Positions 9,966 through 19,105 of a stretch of DNA of 64,000 nucleotides are shown here, in pieces. Origin of the DNA: Candidatus Sulfopaludibacter sp. SbA3. Lineage in GTDB: Bacteria > Pseudomonadota > Alphaproteobacteria > Caulobacterales > Hyphomonadaceae. Position numbers and translations under genes: made by a program. The stretch covers positions 124,001 to 188,000 of the forward strand of contig CAMDAC010000001.1 of assembly GCA_945888325.1 (NCBI GenBank), read 5' to 3'. Positions within the stretch are counted from its first letter, which is position 1. Each line of letters opens with the position of its first letter. The notes below the pieces were generated by a model, which had not been told where the DNA came from, made no database searches, and saw nothing but the letters and a program-made list of their open reading frames with translations.

Positions 9966-12900
9966 CTAAGCCCGCTCGGCTTGTTTCTTTTTCGAGGGTG
10001 GTTTGCGGGCGAGCAGCATCGCGGCGACTTCCTTCGGCACGATCATCAGCATCTGGCTGAGGGTCGTCTCCCAGTTGTCGAGCAGGTCCTTGGCGCGCAG
10101 CGATCCTGTGCGCTTGGCGTGCTCCTCAATCAGCGCCTTGGCTTCGCCAACATGCTCGTCCGCCATCTCCGACAGCGGATACCAGTCGATCGAGTCCGGG
10201 TTCACGACCTGATGGAAACGGCTCGACGGATCCCAGACGAACGCCGCCCCGCCGGTCATGCCCGCACCGAAATTGTCGCCGACCGGGCCGAGGACTACGG
10301 CGCGGCCGTTAGTCATGTATTCGCAGCCGTTGGCGCCGCAACCTTCGACCACCGTCTTTGCGCCGGAGTTGCGAACAGCAAAGCGCACACCGGCTGTACC
10401 CGCCGCAAACAGCTTGCCGGCGGTGGCGCCATAGAGGCACGTGTTGCCGATGATCGCATCACCAATCGCGGAACGCCGGTCACGCGGACGCGGGGTGACG
10501 ACGATCGTCGCGCCTGAGAGTCCCTTGCCGACATAGTCATTGGCATCGCCGAGCACTTCCAGCAGCAGGCCCTGAACGCTGAACGCGCCAAGCGACTGGC
10601 CGGCAGAGCCTTCGAGCCGGATATGCAGACGCCCTTCCGGCAGTGACTGCATGCCGAACTTGCGCGTGATGCGCGAACTGGCGCGCGCACCAATGGCCCG
10701 CATCGTGTTCTGCACGCCGTATTCCAGCTGCATCTTCTCGCCGCGTTCGAAGAAAGGCTCGGCGTCGCGCAGGATCTGCGCGTCGAGTGTGTCCGGCACC
10801 GGCTCGCGGCGGTTCGGCTTGTAGACAACCGGCGTGTCGGTATCGACCTGCACGAGGAGCGGGTTGAGATCGAGATCATCCAGGTGCGAGGCGCCGCGGC
10901 TGACCTGTTTCAGGAGGTCGGTACGCCCGATGGCCTGGTCGAGAGATTTCAGGCCGAGCGAGGCGAGGATTTCGCGCACGTCTTCGGCAATAAAACTCAT
11001 CAGGTTGACCACCTTGTCGGGCGAACCGGAGAAGCGCGCGCGCAGCGCTTCGTCCTGCGTACAGACGCCGACCGGACAGGTGTTCGAATGGCACTGGCGC
11101 ACCATGATGCAGCCCATCGCCACCAGCGAGGCCGTGCCGATGCCATACTCTTCCGCGCCCAGCATGGCCGCGATGACAATGTCGCGCCCGGTGCGAAGCC
11201 CGCCGTCCGTACGCAGAGTGATCTTGTCGCGCAGGTTGTTGAGCGACAGCACCTGGTGCGTTTCGGCAAGGCCGATCTCCCAGGGCAGACCCGCATACTT
11301 GATCGAGGTCTGCGGGCTCGCGCCCGTGCCGCCAACACCGCCGGCGATCAGGATGATGTCGGCCTTTGCCTTGGCAACGCCCGCCGCGACCGTGCCCACA
11401 CCGGACTGCGCCACGAGCTTCACGCAGACCCGGCAATCCGGGTTGATCTGCTTCAGGTCGTAGATCAGTTGGGCAAGGTCTTCGATGGAATAGATGTCAT
11501 GGTGCGGCGGCGGCGAGATCAGCGTCACGCCGGGCGTGGCATGGCGCAGCTTCGCGATCAGTTCCGTCACCTTGAAGCCGGGGAGTTGCCCGCCCTCCCC
11601 GGGCTTGGCGCCCTGGGCCACCTTGATCTCGATCTCGCGGCATTCATTGAGATATTCCGCCGTCACGCCGAAGCGGCCGGAGGCGATCTGCTTGACCGCC
11701 GAGTTCATGTTGTCGCCGTTCGGCAGCGGCCGGTAGCGTGCACGGTCCTCGCCGCCTTCTCCGGACACGGACTTTGCGCCAATCCGGTTCATCGCGACGT
11801 TCAAGGTGCCATGCGCCTCCGGTGACAGCGCGCCGAGCGACATGCCCGGCGTGACGAAGCGCTTGCGGATTTCGTTGATCGACTGGACCTGGCTCAGCGG
11901 GATCGCCTCGCCGGCGGCCTTGAAGTCGAGCAGGTCGCGCAGCTGGATCGGGTCGCGGGCATGCACGGCGTCAACATACTTGCGGTAGATCGCATAGTCG
12001 CCGCGGTCGCAGGCCGCCTGCAGCGTGTGGATCAGCGTGCCGTCCAGCGCGTGCAGCTCGTCCGAGGCGCGCAGGCGGTAGAAACCGCCGACCGGCAGCG
12101 AGATGACATCCTCGTCAAACGCCTTCTGGTGGCGCACCAGCGCGTTCTCTTCGAGGCCCGCAAGCCCAAGGCCCGAGATGCGGCTGGACATGCCGGGGAA
12201 ATAGTCGGCGACCAGGGCGCGGCTGAGACCGAGCGCCTCGAAGTTGTAGCCTCCGCGATAGGAGGAGATGACCGAGATGCCCATCTTGGAGATGATCTTC
12301 AGGAGGCCGGCCTCGACCGCGTCCTTGAAGTTCTTCACCGCCTGGCCGAGCGACAGATCGCCCAGCAGGCCGCGCGCGTGGCGGTCGGCGATGGCATCCT
12401 GCGCGAGGTAGGCGTTCACGCAGGTTGCGCCGACACCGATCAGCACCGCGAAATAGTGCGTGTCCAGACATTCGGCCGAACGCACGGTGATCGAGCAGAA
12501 GGTACGCAGGCCCTGCGCGACGAGGTGCGAATGCACAGCGCCGGTCGCCAGGATCATCGGAACGGCGATGCGCGTGGCCGACTGATGCTCGTCCGTGAGG
12601 ATGATGTGTTCGCGCCCTGCCCGGACGGCCTCTTCAGCTTCGCGCCGGATTCGCTCCAGCGCGTCCTTCAGGGCGCCGCCCTCGGCTGTCACGTCATCAG
12701 CGGCAAACGTGCAGTCGATGAGTTCGGTGCCGAGACCGAGGCGGGTGTGCATCCGCTCATACATCCCGGTGGTCAGAACCGGGCTTTCAAGTACGAACAC
12801 TTCCTGTTGGGATTTGTCCGTATCAAGAACGTTGCCGAGGTTCTTGAACCGCGTCCGCAGGCTCATCACCCGGCCTTCGCGCAGGGGATCGATCGGCGGA

Positions 12901-14504
12901 TTGGTCACCTGGCTGAAATTCTGGCGGAAAAAATGGCTCATCGGCCGGTAAGCCGAAGACAACACGGCAGGCGCCGTATCGTCGCCCATGGAGCCGATCG
13001 CCTCCTTGGCGCTCTCGGCCATCGGCGCGAGGATCAGCTCGAGGGTTTCCAGTGTGAAGCCGGCGGCCGTCTGGCGACGCAGCAGTTCTTCGCGGCTGAA
13101 CAACACAGGCTCGGGGCCAGGGCCGATTTCGGGCTCCAGCTCGACAACTGCCTGCAGCCAGTCTTCGTAAGGCGCTTTCGCAGCCAAGTGATCGACGATC
13201 TCGCGGTGGTCATAGAACTTGCCGGTCTGAAGGTCGGCCGCGATCATGCCGCCGGCCGGGATCGACCCACGCCGCGCGATCTCGTGGTCGCCCAGCGGGC
13301 ACATGCCCGTTTCAGAGCCTACGGCAAGGATACCGTCCGTTGTCAGAGCATAGCGCAGCGGGCGAAGGCCGTTGCGGTCCAGCCCCGCGACCGCCCAGCG
13401 GCCATCAAAGGCCGCGATGCCGGCCGGGCCGTCCCACGGCTCCATCACGGAGTTGCAATAATCATACAGCGCGCGGTGCGCCATCGGCATCACCGACTCG
13501 CGTTTCGACCAGGCCTCCGGGATCAGCATCGCCTTTGCCATCGGCGCCGAGCGGCCGGACTTGCAGAGCATCTCCCACACCGCATCCAGAGCGCCGGAAT
13601 CCGATGTGCCATCCGGGATGATCGGCTTGATGTCGTCGACATTGTCGCCGTAAGCCTCGGAGACCATCCGGATCTCGTGGCTCTTCATCCAGTTCTTGTT
13701 GCCGCGCAGCGTGTTGATCTCGCCGTTGTGCGCGATCATTCGGAAGGGCTGGGCCAGCGCCCATTGCGGGAAGGTGTTGGTCGAATAACGCTGGTGATAG
13801 ATGGCGAACGCCGAGACGAAACGCTCGTCGCGCAGGTCGAGATAGAAATTGTCGATGTCGGCAGCAAGGAACATGCCCTTGTAGATCAGCGACTTGTGGT
13901 TCAGCGAGCAGACATAGAAAGACGGGATGCTCGCCTCACGCGCCCGCCGCTCGATGCGGCGGCGGCAGATGTAGAGCTCGCGCTCCATGTCTTCCGTGCT
14001 GCGGCTCCGCGCGTCACGAAACATGATCTGCTCGATGGCGGGGCGTGTGTCCTTGGCCTTCTGTCCGATGACGGAGACGTCCACCGGCGGCTGGCGCCAG
14101 CCATAGATGTAGAAGCCCGAACGCAGCACTTCCCGCTCGACGATGGTGCGGCCCGCTTCCTGCGCCGCGAAGTCCGTGCGCGGAAGAAATATCTGGCCAA
14201 CGCAGATGCGGTCGTCCGTCGGGTTGTGGCCGGTGCGGCTGACATGCTCGCGGAAGAAATCCTGCGGCACGTCGAGACGAATGCCCGCGCCGTCGCCGGT
14301 CTTGCCGTCCGCATCCACCGCGCCGCGGTGCCAAACGTTCTTCAGGGCCGCGATGCCCATCGCCACGATCTCGCGCTTCGGCTTGCCGTCGAGTGAGACG
14401 ACGAGACCAACGCCGCACGCGTCCTTCTCGTCTTCGGGATTGTAGGCGTGCCCGTCGATCAGTTTCTGGCGATTGGCTTCGTACTGCTTCACATAGTCCG
14501 ACAT
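9966..14504 (-). CDS. gltB: Glutamate synthase (NADPH) large subunit
   Basis: Amidotransferase/synthase subunit of 1512 residues, the normal length, which makes glutamate from glutamine and 2-oxoglutarate. A 29-residue leader precedes DACGVG, so mature Cys1 is Cys30 and the leader is expected to be removed. The central and FMN-binding domains follow. The 3Fe-4S ligands are visible in MVRQCHSNTCPVGVC near residue 1135, and the C-terminal beta-helix (GXXG) domain is complete (NTCLYGATAGKLFAAG, ANGCEYMTNGRAVVLG). It is the second gene of gltD-gltB, five bases after gltD, so the two are cotranscribed. Very long + strand frames over it are antisense shadows. Confidence 0.97.
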   Translation of the reverse strand: MSDYVKQYEANRQKLIDGHAYNPEDEKDACGVGLVVSLDGKPKREIVAMGIAALKNVWHRGAVDADGKTGDGAGIRLDVPQDFFREHVSRTGHNPTDDRICVGQIFLPRTDFAAQEAGRTIVEREVLRSGFYIYGWRQPPVDVSVIGQKAKDTRPAIEQIMFRDARSRSTEDMERELYICRRRIERRAREASIPSFYVCSLNHKSLIYKGMFLAADIDNFYLDLRDERFVSAFAIYHQRYSTNTFPQWALAQPFRMIAHNGEINTLRGNKNWMKSHEIRMVSEAYGDNVDDIKPIIPDGTSDSGALDAVWEMLCKSGRSAPMAKAMLIPEAWSKRESVMPMAHRALYDYCNSVMEPWDGPAGIAAFDGRWAVAGLDRNGLRPLRYALTTDGILAVGSETGMCPLGDHEIARRGSIPAGGMIAADLQTGKFYDHREIVDHLAAKAPYEDWLQAVVELEPEIGPGPEPVLFSREELLRRQTAAGFTLETLELILAPMAESAKEAIGSMGDDTAPAVLSSAYRPMSHFFRQNFSQVTNPPIDPLREGRVMSLRTRFKNLGNVLDTDKSQQEVFVLESPVLTTGMYERMHTRLGLGTELIDCTFAADDVTAEGGALKDALERIRREAEEAVRAGREHIILTDEHQSATRIAVPMILATGAVHSHLVAQGLRTFCSITVRSAECLDTHYFAVLIGVGATCVNAYLAQDAIADRHARGLLGDLSLGQAVKNFKDAVEAGLLKIISKMGISVISSYRGGYNFEALGLSRALVADYFPGMSSRISGLGLAGLEENALVRHQKAFDEDVISLPVGGFYRLRASDELHALDGTLIHTLQAACDRGDYAIYRKYVDAVHARDPIQLRDLLDFKAAGEAIPLSQVQSINEIRKRFVTPGMSLGALSPEAHGTLNVAMNRIGAKSVSGEGGEDRARYRPLPNGDNMNSAVKQIASGRFGVTAEYLNECREIEIKVAQGAKPGEGGQLPGFKVTELIAKLRHATPGVTLISPPPHHDIYSIEDLAQLIYDLKQINPDCRVCVKLVAQSGVGTVAAGVAKAKADIILIAGGVGGTGASPQTSIKYAGLPWEIGLAETHQVLSLNNLRDKITLRTDGGLRTGRDIVIAAMLGAEEYGIGTASLVAMGCIMVRQCHSNTCPVGVCTQDEALRARFSGSPDKVVNLMSFIAEDVREILASLGLKSLDQAIGRTDLLKQVSRGASHLDDLDLNPLLVQVDTDTPVVYKPNRREPVPDTLDAQILRDAEPFFERGEKMQLEYGVQNTMRAIGARASSRITRKFGMQSLPEGRLHIRLEGSAGQSLGAFSVQGLLLEVLGDANDYVGKGLSGATIVVTPRPRDRRSAIGDAIIGNTCLYGATAGKLFAAGTAGVRFAVRNSGAKTVVEGCGANGCEYMTNGRAVVLGPVGDNFGAGMTGGAAFVWDPSSRFHQVVNPDSIDWYPLSEMADEHVGEAKALIEEHAKRTGSLRAKDLLDNWETTLSQMLMIVPKEVAAMLLARKPPSKKKQAERA

Positions 14505-14509
14505 CTGAC

Positions 14510-15952
14510 TTACTCCGCCGCCACTTTGGTGGACACCATGGCTTTCATCGCCTTGTGCATTGCTTCGGCCGCATCGCGGCCATCCTTGATTGCCCAGACG
14601 ACGAGCGAGGCGCCGCGCACGATATCGCCCGCCGCATAGACGCCCGGCAGGCTGGTCTGCATTGTCGCGTAGTCGACCCGCACCGCGCCCCAGCGGTTCA
14701 CGGTCAACGCCGGCTCATTGAACAACAGCGGCAGGTCTTCCGGGTCAAACCCGAGCGCCTTGATCACCATGTCGGCCTTCACATCGATCATCTCGCCGGA
14801 CTTGACCGGAGTCTGGCGGCCGGAGGCATCCGGCTCTCCCAGCTTCATCTTGCTGGCGCGCACGGCTTTCACCTTGCCGTTCTTCGAATCGAGGATCGCT
14901 TCCGGCGCGCTGAGCCATTCGAACACGACGCCTTCTTCTTCGGCATTCTGAACTTCGCGCTGCGAGCCGGGCATATTGGCGCGGTCGCGGCGATAGAGGC
15001 AGGTCACCGACTTGGCACCCTGGCGCACGGCCGTCCGTACACAGTCCATCGCGGTATCGCCGCCGCCGATGACCACGACGCGCTTGCCTTCGGCATTCAG
15101 TTCGCCGGAGTCGAAAGCGTCGACCGTGTCGCCAAGCCCCTTGCGATTCGAGGCGGTCAGATAATCCAGCGCCGCCAGCACGCCTTCGGCGCCGCTGCCC
15201 GGACATTTGAGGTCCTTCGCCGCATAGACGCCGGTCGCGATCAGCACCGTGTCATGCTCGGCGCGCAGGTCGCCCAGCGAGACGTCCTTGCCGACGCGCG
15301 TGTTGAACCTGAACCGGATGCCGGAGGCTTCAAGGTGCCGGATGCGGCGCTCGACGACGTCCTTCTCCAGCTTGAAACCGGGAATGCCGTACACGAGCAA
15401 ACCGCCGCCGCGGTCATAGGCGTCGTACACCGTCACCTGATAGCCCTTGCGGCGCAGCTGCTCAGCCGCGGCAAGGCCGCCCGGTCCTGCCCCGATAATG
15501 CCGGCCGATTGCGCGCGCTCGCGCGGCGGCTTGATCGGCTGGATCCAGCCTTCGGCCCAGGCCGTGTCGGTGATGTGTTTCTCGATCGAGCCGATCGTCA
15601 CCGTGCCGTGGCCGGACTGTTCGATCGTGCAGATCCCCTCGCAGAGCCGGTCCTGCGGGCAGATGCGGCCGCAGATCTCGGGCATGTTGTTGGTGGCCGA
15701 GGAGACGCGCCAGGCCTCTTCCATCCGGTCTTCGGCGGCGAGCTTCAACCAGTCCGGGATATTGTTCTGCAAGGGGCAGCCCTGCTGGCAGAAGGGCACG
15801 CCGCATTGCGAGCAGCGCCCGGCCTGCACCTTGGCCGCTTCCTGGGAAAAGTCTGCATAGATTTCCCGGAAGTCATCCGCTCGCGCCGCCGCAGGCCGCT
15901 TAGCCGGCATGGACCGTGAGACTTTCGTGAATTGCAGCATCTTCTCGGCCAT
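14510..15952 (-). CDS. gltD: Glutamate synthase (NADPH) small subunit
   Basis: FAD/4Fe-4S subunit of 480 residues that takes electrons from NADPH and passes them to GltB. Cys47, Cys50, Cys55 and Cys59 in the CSQCGVPFCQQGCP stretch are cluster ligands, and a second Cys set follows in CGRICPQDRLCEGIC. The FAD site is GAGPGGLAAAEQLRRKGYQVTVYDA, and the NADPH site VVVIGGGDTAMDC. The C-terminal flavin motif GVYAAGDIVRGASLVVWAIKDGRDAA is intact. It is first in the gltDB operon, the reverse of the usual E. coli order. A 15-bp perfect palindrome lies 92 bases upstream of its start. Confidence 0.97.
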   Translation of the reverse strand: MAEKMLQFTKVSRSMPAKRPAAARADDFREIYADFSQEAAKVQAGRCSQCGVPFCQQGCPLQNNIPDWLKLAAEDRMEEAWRVSSATNNMPEICGRICPQDRLCEGICTIEQSGHGTVTIGSIEKHITDTAWAEGWIQPIKPPRERAQSAGIIGAGPGGLAAAEQLRRKGYQVTVYDAYDRGGGLLVYGIPGFKLEKDVVERRIRHLEASGIRFRFNTRVGKDVSLGDLRAEHDTVLIATGVYAAKDLKCPGSGAEGVLAALDYLTASNRKGLGDTVDAFDSGELNAEGKRVVVIGGGDTAMDCVRTAVRQGAKSVTCLYRRDRANMPGSQREVQNAEEEGVVFEWLSAPEAILDSKNGKVKAVRASKMKLGEPDASGRQTPVKSGEMIDVKADMVIKALGFDPEDLPLLFNEPALTVNRWGAVRVDYATMQTSLPGVYAAGDIVRGASLVVWAIKDGRDAAEAMHKAMKAMVSTKVAAE

Positions 15953-16043
15953 AGGGGCGCTCTCCGATCACCGCGCCCTCTGCGCGCGAGCCCTGCATTT
16001 AGAGCGGCGTGCTGCGCACAGCAATATGGATATCTGATTCATA

Positions 16044-16058
16044 ATATCAAATTGATAT
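16044..16058. promoter_or_regulatory. Perfect 15-bp palindrome in the gltD/uppP divergent region
   Basis: ATATCAA-A-TTGATAT, a 7-1-7 inverted repeat in an AT-rich patch (about 16020-16140) inside otherwise GC-rich DNA. The patch lies between divergent gltD and uppP and presumably holds both promoters. The palindrome is a candidate operator for a dimeric regulator; the regulator is unknown. Confidence 0.4.
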
Positions 16059-16226
16059 ATACCAAGCGCATTTTCACTCCTAGAACCCTCAGGGACTTGC
16101 ATCTACGCAAAAATACATATCATTTTGGATGGTCGCAATTTGACCGCCCGGCGCAGAAGGCGGCTCCAAAGCTTTACCTTTCTGCGCTAGGGCTGGCCCA
16201 CTCCATTCAGCAGACCCGGCGAGCCC

Positions 16227-17081
16227 ATGTCGATCCTCCAGATTCTCATCATCTCGATTGTGCAGGGCATCACCGAATGGCTGCCTGTGTCCTCCTCGGC
16301 GCACGTGCTGCTGGCGGCCAGCTTTTTCGGCTATGAAGGCCGCGACGAGCTGCTGATCAATGCCGTGGCAAACTTCGGCACCGTGGCGTCGATGTTGATC
16401 TATTTCCGCAAGGAAATCGGGGAAGCGGTTGTCGGCGTGTTTGCCCTTCCCAGCGCGCTCGGCGCCAAGCGCGAACTCAGCGCGGGCGAACGCCTCGCCA
16501 TGAACCTGCTGGCGTCGCTGCCTCTGACCATGCTCGGACTTGCCATCGCCCGCCTGTACATTCCGGATTCGGTGAACGAGGCTGTTCGCTCGGTCCAAGG
16601 TGTGGCGATCCCGCTGATCGGCTTCGGCATCCTGCTCGGCCTCGCCGACATCTACGGCGCCAAAACCCGCTCCATCAACGAAATGCCGCCTTGGCACGCT
16701 GCCCTGATCGGCGCGGTACAGGTCATCGCGGCGGTCCTGCCCGGCACGTCCCGCTCCGGCATCACCATGACCACCGCCCGCGCCCTCGGCTATTCACGCC
16801 CCGACGCCGCGAAGTTCGGCATGCTGGTCGGCGCGCCGGTGCTGACGGCGGTCGGCCTCTACATGATCGCGGAGTTCTATTTCGGCAGTGAAGTCGGCAT
16901 GGTGACGGTCACCGCCGGCGAAGCCATCGCCATCGGCGTCGGCTCGGCGCTCTCGGGACTCGTGGCGATCTACATCCTGATGGCACTGGTGCGCCGGATG
17001 AGCTTCCTGCCCTTCGTGGCCTACCGGATCCTGCTTGGCATCGCACTGCTGACGATGATGCCGATCCCGTTGGTCGCCTGA
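16227..17081 (+). CDS. uppP: Undecaprenyl-diphosphate phosphatase
   Basis: Integral membrane phosphatase (BacA family, 284 residues) that recycles the undecaprenyl-PP lipid carrier for peptidoglycan and O-antigen synthesis. Both catalytic signatures are present: QGITEWLPVSSSAH at residues 13-26 and PGTSRSGITMTTARALGYSR near residue 172. About seven or eight hydrophobic segments are visible. It is convergent with the next gene: its TGA (17079-17081) directly abuts the reverse stop of the neighbour, the two forming a CCTGATCAGG palindrome. No ribosome site is striking upstream, and the ATG choice follows the conserved N-terminus. Confidence 0.95.
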   Translation: MSILQILIISIVQGITEWLPVSSSAHVLLAASFFGYEGRDELLINAVANFGTVASMLIYFRKEIGEAVVGVFALPSALGAKRELSAGERLAMNLLASLPLTMLGLAIARLYIPDSVNEAVRSVQGVAIPLIGFGILLGLADIYGAKTRSINEMPPWHAALIGAVQVIAAVLPGTSRSGITMTTARALGYSRPDAAKFGMLVGAPVLTAVGLYMIAEFYFGSEVGMVTVTAGEAIAIGVGSALSGLVAIYILMALVRRMSFLPFVAYRILLGIALLTMMPIPLVA

Positions 17082-18071
17082 TCAGGCTTCGCTGGGCTTG
17101 TGGAATTCGCCGTAGGTGCGGAAGCGCCAGAGATAGCGCGGCACGATGGCTTCGACCGATTCCGGATCCGTCACGCCGAGATCGGCCAGCGTGAGGGCGC
17201 CCGGCGCCACCACATTGTCGTCCTTCAGCATCTCGACCTGAGACCCCGTCAGCGGAGGCGCGCCCAGAAAGCCCCAGGAAAAGGGCGGCACGAACCGCCA
17301 CACAGCGCCGGTGATATAGCCGACGGGCCGCGCCACGAAGAAGGGCAGCGGCAGCTTGAACCGCTTCAGGTCGATGGTCTTGAGAATGATGTCGTAGAGT
17401 TCGTTGAACGTGTAGACGCCCGGCCCGCCGAGCTCATACGTCTTGCCTTCGGCCGTATCGGTATCGACGGCCGCTGCAATCGCGCTCGCCACGTTGCCGG
17501 CATAGACCGGCTGGAACTTCGTCTTGCCGCCGCCGATCGCTGGCAGGAACGGCGCCGAGCGAGCCATGGCCGCGAACCGGTTGAAGAACTGGTCCTCGGC
17601 CCCGAACACGATGGAGGGGCGCAGGATGGTCGCTGTGGGAACGAACTTGAGTACATCCGCTTCGCCTTGCGCCTTGGTGCGGCCATAGGGCGACTTCGAC
17701 TCCGCGTTCGCCCCGATGGCCGAGATCTGCACGAACCGTGTAATGCCTTTGGCAGCCGCCGCTTCGGCCACCAGCGCGGCGCCTTCGCCCTGCGAGCCGG
17801 CATAGGTCTGCTTGCCGCTTTCGAACAGGATACCGACGAGATTTACGACAGCGTCAGCGCCTTCCAGCGCGCGGTCGATCGAGGCGCGGTCGCGCACGTT
17901 GGCCTGGACGATGTCCACCCAGCCCGGCGGGCCGGCGAGGCGCACGTCGATGGCTGTATGTACCCGGCGGCAGGCGACCCGGACGCGCCAGCCGCGCTCT
18001 ACCAGCGTGCGGGCGGCATACCGGCCAATGAAGCCCGAACCCCCGAAAACCGTCACCAGACCTTTGCTCAT
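17082..18071 (-). CDS. Complex I NDUFA9-like NAD(P)-binding protein
   Basis: Atypical extended short-chain dehydrogenase of 329 residues. The Rossmann motif FGGSGFIGRYAARTLVERGW begins at about residue 8. IQANVRDRASIDRALEGADAVVNLVGILFE and VQISAIGANAESKSPYGRTKAQGE follow, with a YxxxK-like YGRTK. The long C-terminal region (TGSQVEMLKDDNVV, VPRYLWRFRTYGEFHKP) matches the alphaproteobacterial group related to the mitochondrial complex I subunit NDUFA9. An upstream ATG at 18140 exists; I prefer 18071 because MSKGLVTVFGGSG is the family start and has an AAGAGG site. It may help complex I assembly or be a stand-alone reductase. Confidence 0.85.
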   Translation of the reverse strand: MSKGLVTVFGGSGFIGRYAARTLVERGWRVRVACRRVHTAIDVRLAGPPGWVDIVQANVRDRASIDRALEGADAVVNLVGILFESGKQTYAGSQGEGAALVAEAAAAKGITRFVQISAIGANAESKSPYGRTKAQGEADVLKFVPTATILRPSIVFGAEDQFFNRFAAMARSAPFLPAIGGGKTKFQPVYAGNVASAIAAAVDTDTAEGKTYELGGPGVYTFNELYDIILKTIDLKRFKLPLPFFVARPVGYITGAVWRFVPPFSWGFLGAPPLTGSQVEMLKDDNVVAPGALTLADLGVTDPESVEAIVPRYLWRFRTYGEFHKPSEA

Positions 18072-18177
18072 GCGCCTTGCCTCTTTGCGGGCCCGCGAGC
18101 GCCAGCCGCGAATCCCGGTTCCGTGCGCCTTTGACCACAAACTCCTTGCCCATGTCCATGCGGCATGGACGGCCCCG

Positions 18178-18801
18178 TCAGGTCCGCATCAGGCCCGAGG
18201 CCTTGAGCAGCTTGCCGGCCCGCACGACCCGTTCAAGCTTGTGCTCGCTGGAGCGGTCACCCTTGTTCGAATCGGGGTGGAAGCGGCGGATATACTCGGC
18301 GTAGCGGGCGCGGATCTCGGCCGGCTGGGCATCCGCCTCAAGGTCGAGTTCGCGCAGGGCCCTGAGTTGCAGACTGGAGCGATGCGCCTCGACGCGCGCT
18401 TCGGCGGCCGGCGTATCATCCATGTCGAAAAAGCCCCGCCCGGCCCAGCGGCGCGGATCGTTGGCGTGCGCACTGCGCTTGCCACCCATCGGCCCCGCGC
18501 CCATCCGCCAGGTGCGTTTGTGGCCGTAGCGCTCGGAGCGCACGAAGGAAGCCGCTTCGGCCTCGCTCATGCCTTCAAAGAAATTGAAACGGCGATTGTA
18601 GTCCGAGACATGCTGCTCGCAGAAAAAGTGCCGCCCCTTCCCGCCCTGACGCGGCGCCGGGAAGGCGCCTTCGAGGTCACAGTTCGGTTCTTCGCACACC
18701 CGCGTTTGCTTGGCGCGCGCACGCGACGCCTCGTCCTTGGGAGGGTTCACGCGTATATCTTTGAACTTGACGCGGTATCGGAAGGGATCGCTGTCGGACA
18801 T
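18178..18801 (-). CDS. J-domain (DnaJ-like) protein
   Basis: A 207-residue protein with a C-terminal J domain: RALRELDLEADAQPAEIRARYAEYIRRFHPDSN contains the HPD tripeptide needed to stimulate DnaK. The N-terminal half holds RVCEEPNCDLEGAFPAPRQ and HFFCEQHVSDYN, with Cys/His spacing that could bind zinc. This two-part protein is widespread in alphaproteobacteria, commonly beside bolA and cobS, and is not the canonical DnaJ. The start MSDSDPFRYRVKFKDIR at 18801 is chosen over an ATG 126 bases upstream, which would run through the divergent bolA. The two starts are only 32 bases apart, so they must share a bidirectional promoter region. Confidence 0.88.
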   Translation of the reverse strand: MSDSDPFRYRVKFKDIRVNPPKDEASRARAKQTRVCEEPNCDLEGAFPAPRQGGKGRHFFCEQHVSDYNRRFNFFEGMSEAEAASFVRSERYGHKRTWRMGAGPMGGKRSAHANDPRRWAGRGFFDMDDTPAAEARVEAHRSSLQLRALRELDLEADAQPAEIRARYAEYIRRFHPDSNKGDRSSEHKLERVVRAGKLLKASGLMRT

Positions 18802-18832
18802 GGGCCACGATAATAGGGAGCGCCGCTTAAAG

Positions 18833-19105
18833 ATGCCACAACCAAGTGACAGACGATCGCGAATTGAAGAGATTCTGACCGAAGCCTTCTCGCCCGCTTC
18901 CCTCATGATCACAGACGACAGCGCCAAGCATGCAGGCCATGCAGGGGCCGCGCCGGGCGGCGAGACTCACTATTCGGTCGAAATTGTCGCGGAGGCTTTT
19001 GCCGGGCTCTCGCGCGTGCAGGTGCAACGCACCGTCATGCTTGTGTTGCAGAAGGAGTTCGATTCCGGCCTGCACGCGCTCGCGCTGAAGGCTACTGCGC
19101 CCTAA
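18833..19105 (+). CDS. bolA: BolA-family protein
   Basis: Small BolA/IbaG fold protein of 90 residues. BolA proteins pair with monothiol glutaredoxins in Fe-S cluster trafficking and have also been described as regulators. Seen here: the RIEEILTEAFSPASLMITDDSAKHAGH strand-turn-strand with the conserved His pair, THYSVEIVAEAFAGLSRVQVQRTVM, and the conserved GLHALALKATAP end. The ATG at 18833 begins the canonical N-terminus. Divergent from the J-domain gene, it overlaps the CorC gene's stop region by 4 bases at its 3' end. Confidence 0.92.
   Translation: MPQPSDRRSRIEEILTEAFSPASLMITDDSAKHAGHAGAAPGGETHYSVEIVAEAFAGLSRVQVQRTVMLVLQKEFDSGLHALALKATAP

Noticed and set aside
9703-9969. An 88-codon open frame inside the copy-A element
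   Set aside because: The frame is not conserved in copy B and the copies differ by small insertions and deletions, unlike a coding sequence.
11961-14396. An 811-codon open frame on the + strand
   Set aside because: It lies antisense to gltB, which shows all expected motifs; the length is a GC-rich codon-bias effect.
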